Part shown: one piece after another, positions 61,256-64,000 of the stretch
Numbering within the stretch: position 1 is the first letter of the stretch
Layout: every line of letters begins with the position of its first letter
From: Diabrotica undecimpunctata
Taxonomy: Eukaryota; Arthropoda; Insecta; Coleoptera; Chrysomelidae
Reading direction: 5' to 3'
Length of the DNA: 64,000 bases
Assembly: GCF_040954645.1 (NCBI RefSeq)
Contig: NC_092808.1
Span: 20,756,232 to 20,820,231 of the forward strand
Program-made: the position numbers and the translations under genes
Notes under the pieces: model-generated
Told to the model about the DNA's origin: nothing
What the model saw: the letters and a program-made list of their open reading frames with translations, nothing else
The model's database searches: none

Positions 61256-64000
61256 GCCATGGAGTGGGGTGTCAACTTTGGAAAAATGGCGTGCACCCTA
61301 TTCTTCATGCTATGGCATGCTGGACGAGCCATACAGTCTGTAGTCAATACCCCGAGGTATGAGCGGGAACACAAAGTGAATAAATACTCATACGCTTATG
61401 AAACGCACCTGGCGGATCATAAGGGCCTTCACATTTTACTCTTTTTCAACTTGTCTTGAGTGAAATGTCTTTAATCTTTCCTATCAGCCTCTCTTGGCTA
61501 ACTCTTGTTTCTTCCGACCCCGAATGGCGATTAGGTTTCCGAAGGCAGACGGGTCACTACATTTCCTTCTACTACAACTCTAAAACTCGCCAACACGCTT
61601 GGCCAGCGCGGCGTTTCAAGGCCAAATTTCCCCTCATGATGGATACATCAAGTGTACGGCCCTCAGTCCCCGGCGGTTCCAATTTCCCTGACCAAGGTGG
61701 CGGTCAGAATAGTGTTGGAGCAGAGGGTGCTAAGAATCACCGGAAGAGATCAGGCCACCAAAACAAACGACAAATGCATATATGTGCCTACAATGTACAA
61801 ACTTTATCAACAGAAGCATCAATGATAGAACTGGAGAATGAACTACAACACATAAAATGGGATATAATCGGTATAAGTGAAGTTCGACGTCGAAAAGAAG
61901 ATCAAATAATACTTAAGTCTGGAAATATGTTCCATTTCAGAGGAAACGAAGATTCATCTGTTGGAGGAGTGGGTTTTTTAATCCATAAAAAATGGGTACC
62001 AAACATAATCACAATAAAAAGTATATGTACCAGAGTCATTTATCTTATTTTTAAATTAAACCCAAGATACAAACTTAAAATTATACAGGCTTACGCACCA
62101 ACTACGAGTCACCCGGATGAGGAAGTTGACCAATTTTATGAAGATATCAGAGCAGCTATACAAACTTCAAAAACACATTACACATTGATAATTGGAGATT
62201 TTAACGCCAAATTGGGATTCAAACAAGATGATGCAGAATCTGCTATGGGAAACTTTGGATTTGGTGAGAGAAATGAGAGAGGTAACAGGCTTCTTGACTT
62301 CTTACATCAGGAAAATCTCTTTGTGATGAACTCATTCTTCGGAAAGAAACCCCAACGTAAGTGGACATGGAAGAGTCCGAACCAAAGAACAAAAAATGAG
62401 ATTGATTTCATAATATCAAATCGGAAAGATATTGTTCAGGATGTAACAGTATTGAATAAATTTCCAACAGGGAGCGACCATAGACTAGTTAGAGCAAAAA
62501 CCACTTTTAACACTGAAGTTGAAAGAACAAAAATGATCCTCAAAAAGAAAAGTGGAAGGTGGCTGTTCCCAGAAGATATAACACTTTACGAAGAAAATAT
62601 TAAGACTAGTTTGGATACACACGACTTAGAGAATATCAGCATCAATGAAATGAACAATAATATTACTCAAATATTGAAAGAAGCTGAAAAGAAATACTGT
62701 CCTCGTCCTGAAAATAATAACAAAAAATTAAGCCACAACACAAAACATCTTCTAGAGGAAAGAAGAAAACTTAGGGAAAATCAGGATCATAACCAAAATG
62801 AACTAAGAATTTTGAATAAGACAATTAAAAAGGAAGTTAGAAAAGATCTGAGACGATACAATACGATGGAAATAACTAGAGTAATAGAAGAAAACAAAAG
62901 CTTGAAAGTACTCAGACAGAGCATGTCCATTGGAAGAAAAAACGTCCACAAATTAAGAAATGAACAGGGGCAAATCATTGAGGATAGAATTCAAATTATG
63001 AATACGATAGAGAGTTTTTATAGACAACTATACAAAGAACAGCAATGTAACCGGAGTGGATCGTTACCAAAGATAATCAATCAGGGATCTGAAATTTTAC
63101 CGGACGTAACACCCAATGAAGTTCGAAGGTCAGTGCAAGAAATGAAAAACAATAAGTCCCCCGGAGGCGATGAAATAGTGGCAGATGCCTTGAAGGTGGC
63201 TGGAAAAAGATTATGGCAGGTCCTTGCCAAACTATTCACTAGATGTTTGCAGGAAGCAATAACACCAACCCAGTGGTATAACGCAGAAATTATCATACTT
63301 CATAAAAAAGGGGATGCTACCGACCTCAGGAATTACAGGCCCATAAGTCTACTTTCGCATATTTATAAACTATTTACAAAAATAATTACGAAACGACTAG
63401 AAAATAAATTGGAATTTTATCAGCCCATAGAACAGGCGGGTTTTAGAAAAGGCTATGGAACAAACGATCACCTACTGGTAATAAAAAATCTTATAGAAAA
63501 ATGCACTGAATATAATAAACCACTAGCTTTAATATTTGTCGACTATGAAAAGGCATTCGACACCGTAAATCAACAAAAAATGTTGGAAGCCTTGACAGAA
63601 TGCCGAATTGACTATCGGTATATAAATATAATTAAACATATATACCAAAACGCAACAGCCAGTGTTAGAGTGGGTGATCGTCAAACCCAGAAATTCCCGA
63701 TACAACGTGGAGTACGCCAGGGGGACACCATATCGCCGAAACTGTTCACTACGCTTTTGGAATATATATGTAAAAGGGCAAAACTGACCGACAAGGGCAT
63801 AAACATAAATGGAGAAAAGCTTAGCCATCTAAGGTTTGCAGATGATATTGTACTAATAGCTGATAGGATAGATGAGGCCAAAGAACTTTTAAATCAGCTC
63901 TACCTTTCCTCGCTAGAAGGGGGATTGAAAATAAATATATCTAAAACCCAGATGATGACAAATCTTGTAGTCAGCGAAGATATATGCGTAGGAACAAGAT
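61256..64000 (+). mobile_element. RTE-type LINE, apparently intact, runs off the right edge
   Basis: The left boundary is set near 61256, where the gypsy pol similarity ends. About 380 bp of GC-richer leader (61256-61635, e.g. acacgcttggccagcgcggc) precede the ORF and may be the 5' untranslated region with an internal promoter. The ORF is uninterrupted to the last base. Unlike every other LINE here, this copy is not 5'-truncated within the RT and has no stop or frameshift in view. Confidence 0.8.
61636..64000 (+). CDS. RTE ORF2: AP endonuclease-reverse transcriptase, open, partial
   Basis: 788 codons without a stop from ATG 61636 to the window edge. The leader is short and low-complexity. 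Endonuclease (about residues 45-290): AYNVQT (N53), GISEVRRR (catalytic E82), YAPTT (Y153), IIGDFNAKLG (D188, N190), TGSDHRLV (D281, H282). A basic linker follows, about 290-490. RT: MKNNKSPGGDE near 505, LRNYRPISLLSHIYKLF near 565, QAGFRKGYGTNDH near 600, FVDYEKAFDTV (D636), RGVRQGDTISPKLFT near 692, RFADDIVLIA (FADD 734-737), GLKINISKTQMM near 767. Every catalytic residue I can check is present. The protein would nick DNA and reverse-transcribe its own RNA at the nick. The post-RT domain and stop codon lie outside the window. A second ATG at 61639 is equally possible. Confidence 0.95.
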   Translation, partial: MMDTSSVRPSVPGGSNFPDQGGGQNSVGAEGAKNHRKRSGHQNKRQMHICAYNVQTLSTEASMIELENELQHIKWDIIGISEVRRRKEDQIILKSGNMFHFRGNEDSSVGGVGFLIHKKWVPNIITIKSICTRVIYLIFKLNPRYKLKIIQAYAPTTSHPDEEVDQFYEDIRAAIQTSKTHYTLIIGDFNAKLGFKQDDAESAMGNFGFGERNERGNRLLDFLHQENLFVMNSFFGKKPQRKWTWKSPNQRTKNEIDFIISNRKDIVQDVTVLNKFPTGSDHRLVRAKTTFNTEVERTKMILKKKSGRWLFPEDITLYEENIKTSLDTHDLENISINEMNNNITQILKEAEKKYCPRPENNNKKLSHNTKHLLEERRKLRENQDHNQNELRILNKTIKKEVRKDLRRYNTMEITRVIEENKSLKVLRQSMSIGRKNVHKLRNEQGQIIEDRIQIMNTIESFYRQLYKEQQCNRSGSLPKIINQGSEILPDVTPNEVRRSVQEMKNNKSPGGDEIVADALKVAGKRLWQVLAKLFTRCLQEAITPTQWYNAEIIILHKKGDATDLRNYRPISLLSHIYKLFTKIITKRLENKLEFYQPIEQAGFRKGYGTNDHLLVIKNLIEKCTEYNKPLALIFVDYEKAFDTVNQQKMLEALTECRIDYRYINIIKHIYQNATASVRVGDRQTQKFPIQRGVRQGDTISPKLFTTLLEYICKRAKLTDKGININGEKLSHLRFADDIVLIADRIDEAKELLNQLYLSSLEGGLKINISKTQMMTNLVVSEDICVGTR

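Noticed and set aside
1..64000. CRISPR arrays, rRNA genes, operons, phage or toxin genes
   Set aside because: No regularly spaced repeats, rRNA-like stretches or prokaryotic gene organisation were seen.

Overview
This window looks like AT-rich nuclear DNA from an arthropod, most likely an insect with a large, repeat-rich genome (a beetle would fit). The case rests on the mix of element families: RTE, I and CR1/Jockey-group LINEs, hAT, PIF/Harbinger, piggyBac, Tc1/mariner and pogo/Tigger relatives, a tRNA-derived SINE and a Ty3/gypsy remnant. There are short spliceosomal introns and no prokaryotic operon structure. I cannot name the species. I found no intact host gene, rRNA, functional tRNA or CRISPR array. 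Nearly every recognisable protein stretch is a decayed transposable element.

Layout. 1-6.2 kb: two head-to-tail LINEs on the minus strand (a CR1/Jockey-group element cut by the window edge, then an I-clade element with RNase H). 7.0-8.5 kb: a 100-bp-arm palindrome and a PIF/Harbinger deletion derivative. 9.6-15.8 kb: LINE fragments in both orientations, including a long RTE copy at 12.2-14.15 kb. 17.75-20.4 kb: an I-clade LINE split by an RTE insertion. 21.3-23.2 kb: RTE, Tc1-like and mariner-like remnants. 23.35-26.03 kb: a hAT element with 8-bp target duplication, itself split by an RTE with its own 8-bp duplication. 27.4-33.1 kb: LINE fragments around a piggyBac transposase pseudogene. 34.98-37.85 kb: a giant inverted repeat with ~1-kb arms. 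38.3-38.98 kb: a mariner-type MITE. 39.9-42.7 kb: two hammerhead-ribozyme motifs, a Harbinger scrap, an RTE and an intron-bearing gene fragment of unknown function. 45.3-46.0 kb: an RTE interrupted by a SINE. 46.6-48.7 kb: a pogo-like element split by an RTE with a (GAT)n tail. 50-56.5 kb: RTE pieces and two pogo/Tigger-type transposase pseudogenes, each interrupted by other elements. 57.8-59.6 kb: a piggyBac-derived gene with one intron and one nonsense codon, then an RTE. 60.5-61.25 kb: gypsy pol. 61.26-64.0 kb: an RTE-type LINE whose 788-codon ORF is entirely open and runs off the right edge; it is the only apparently intact gene here.

The most interesting signals are non-coding. Two sequences, at 39941-39985 (minus) and 42516-42575 (plus), fold as type-I hammerhead ribozymes with complete cores, palindromic stem III and compensatory changes in stem II. 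A third, weaker motif of the same kind sits at both ends of the 2.9-kb inverted repeat. The nested insertions give a relative chronology: hAT before RTE, pogo before RTE, LINE before SINE. All protein assignments come from motif recognition by eye; no database search was possible.
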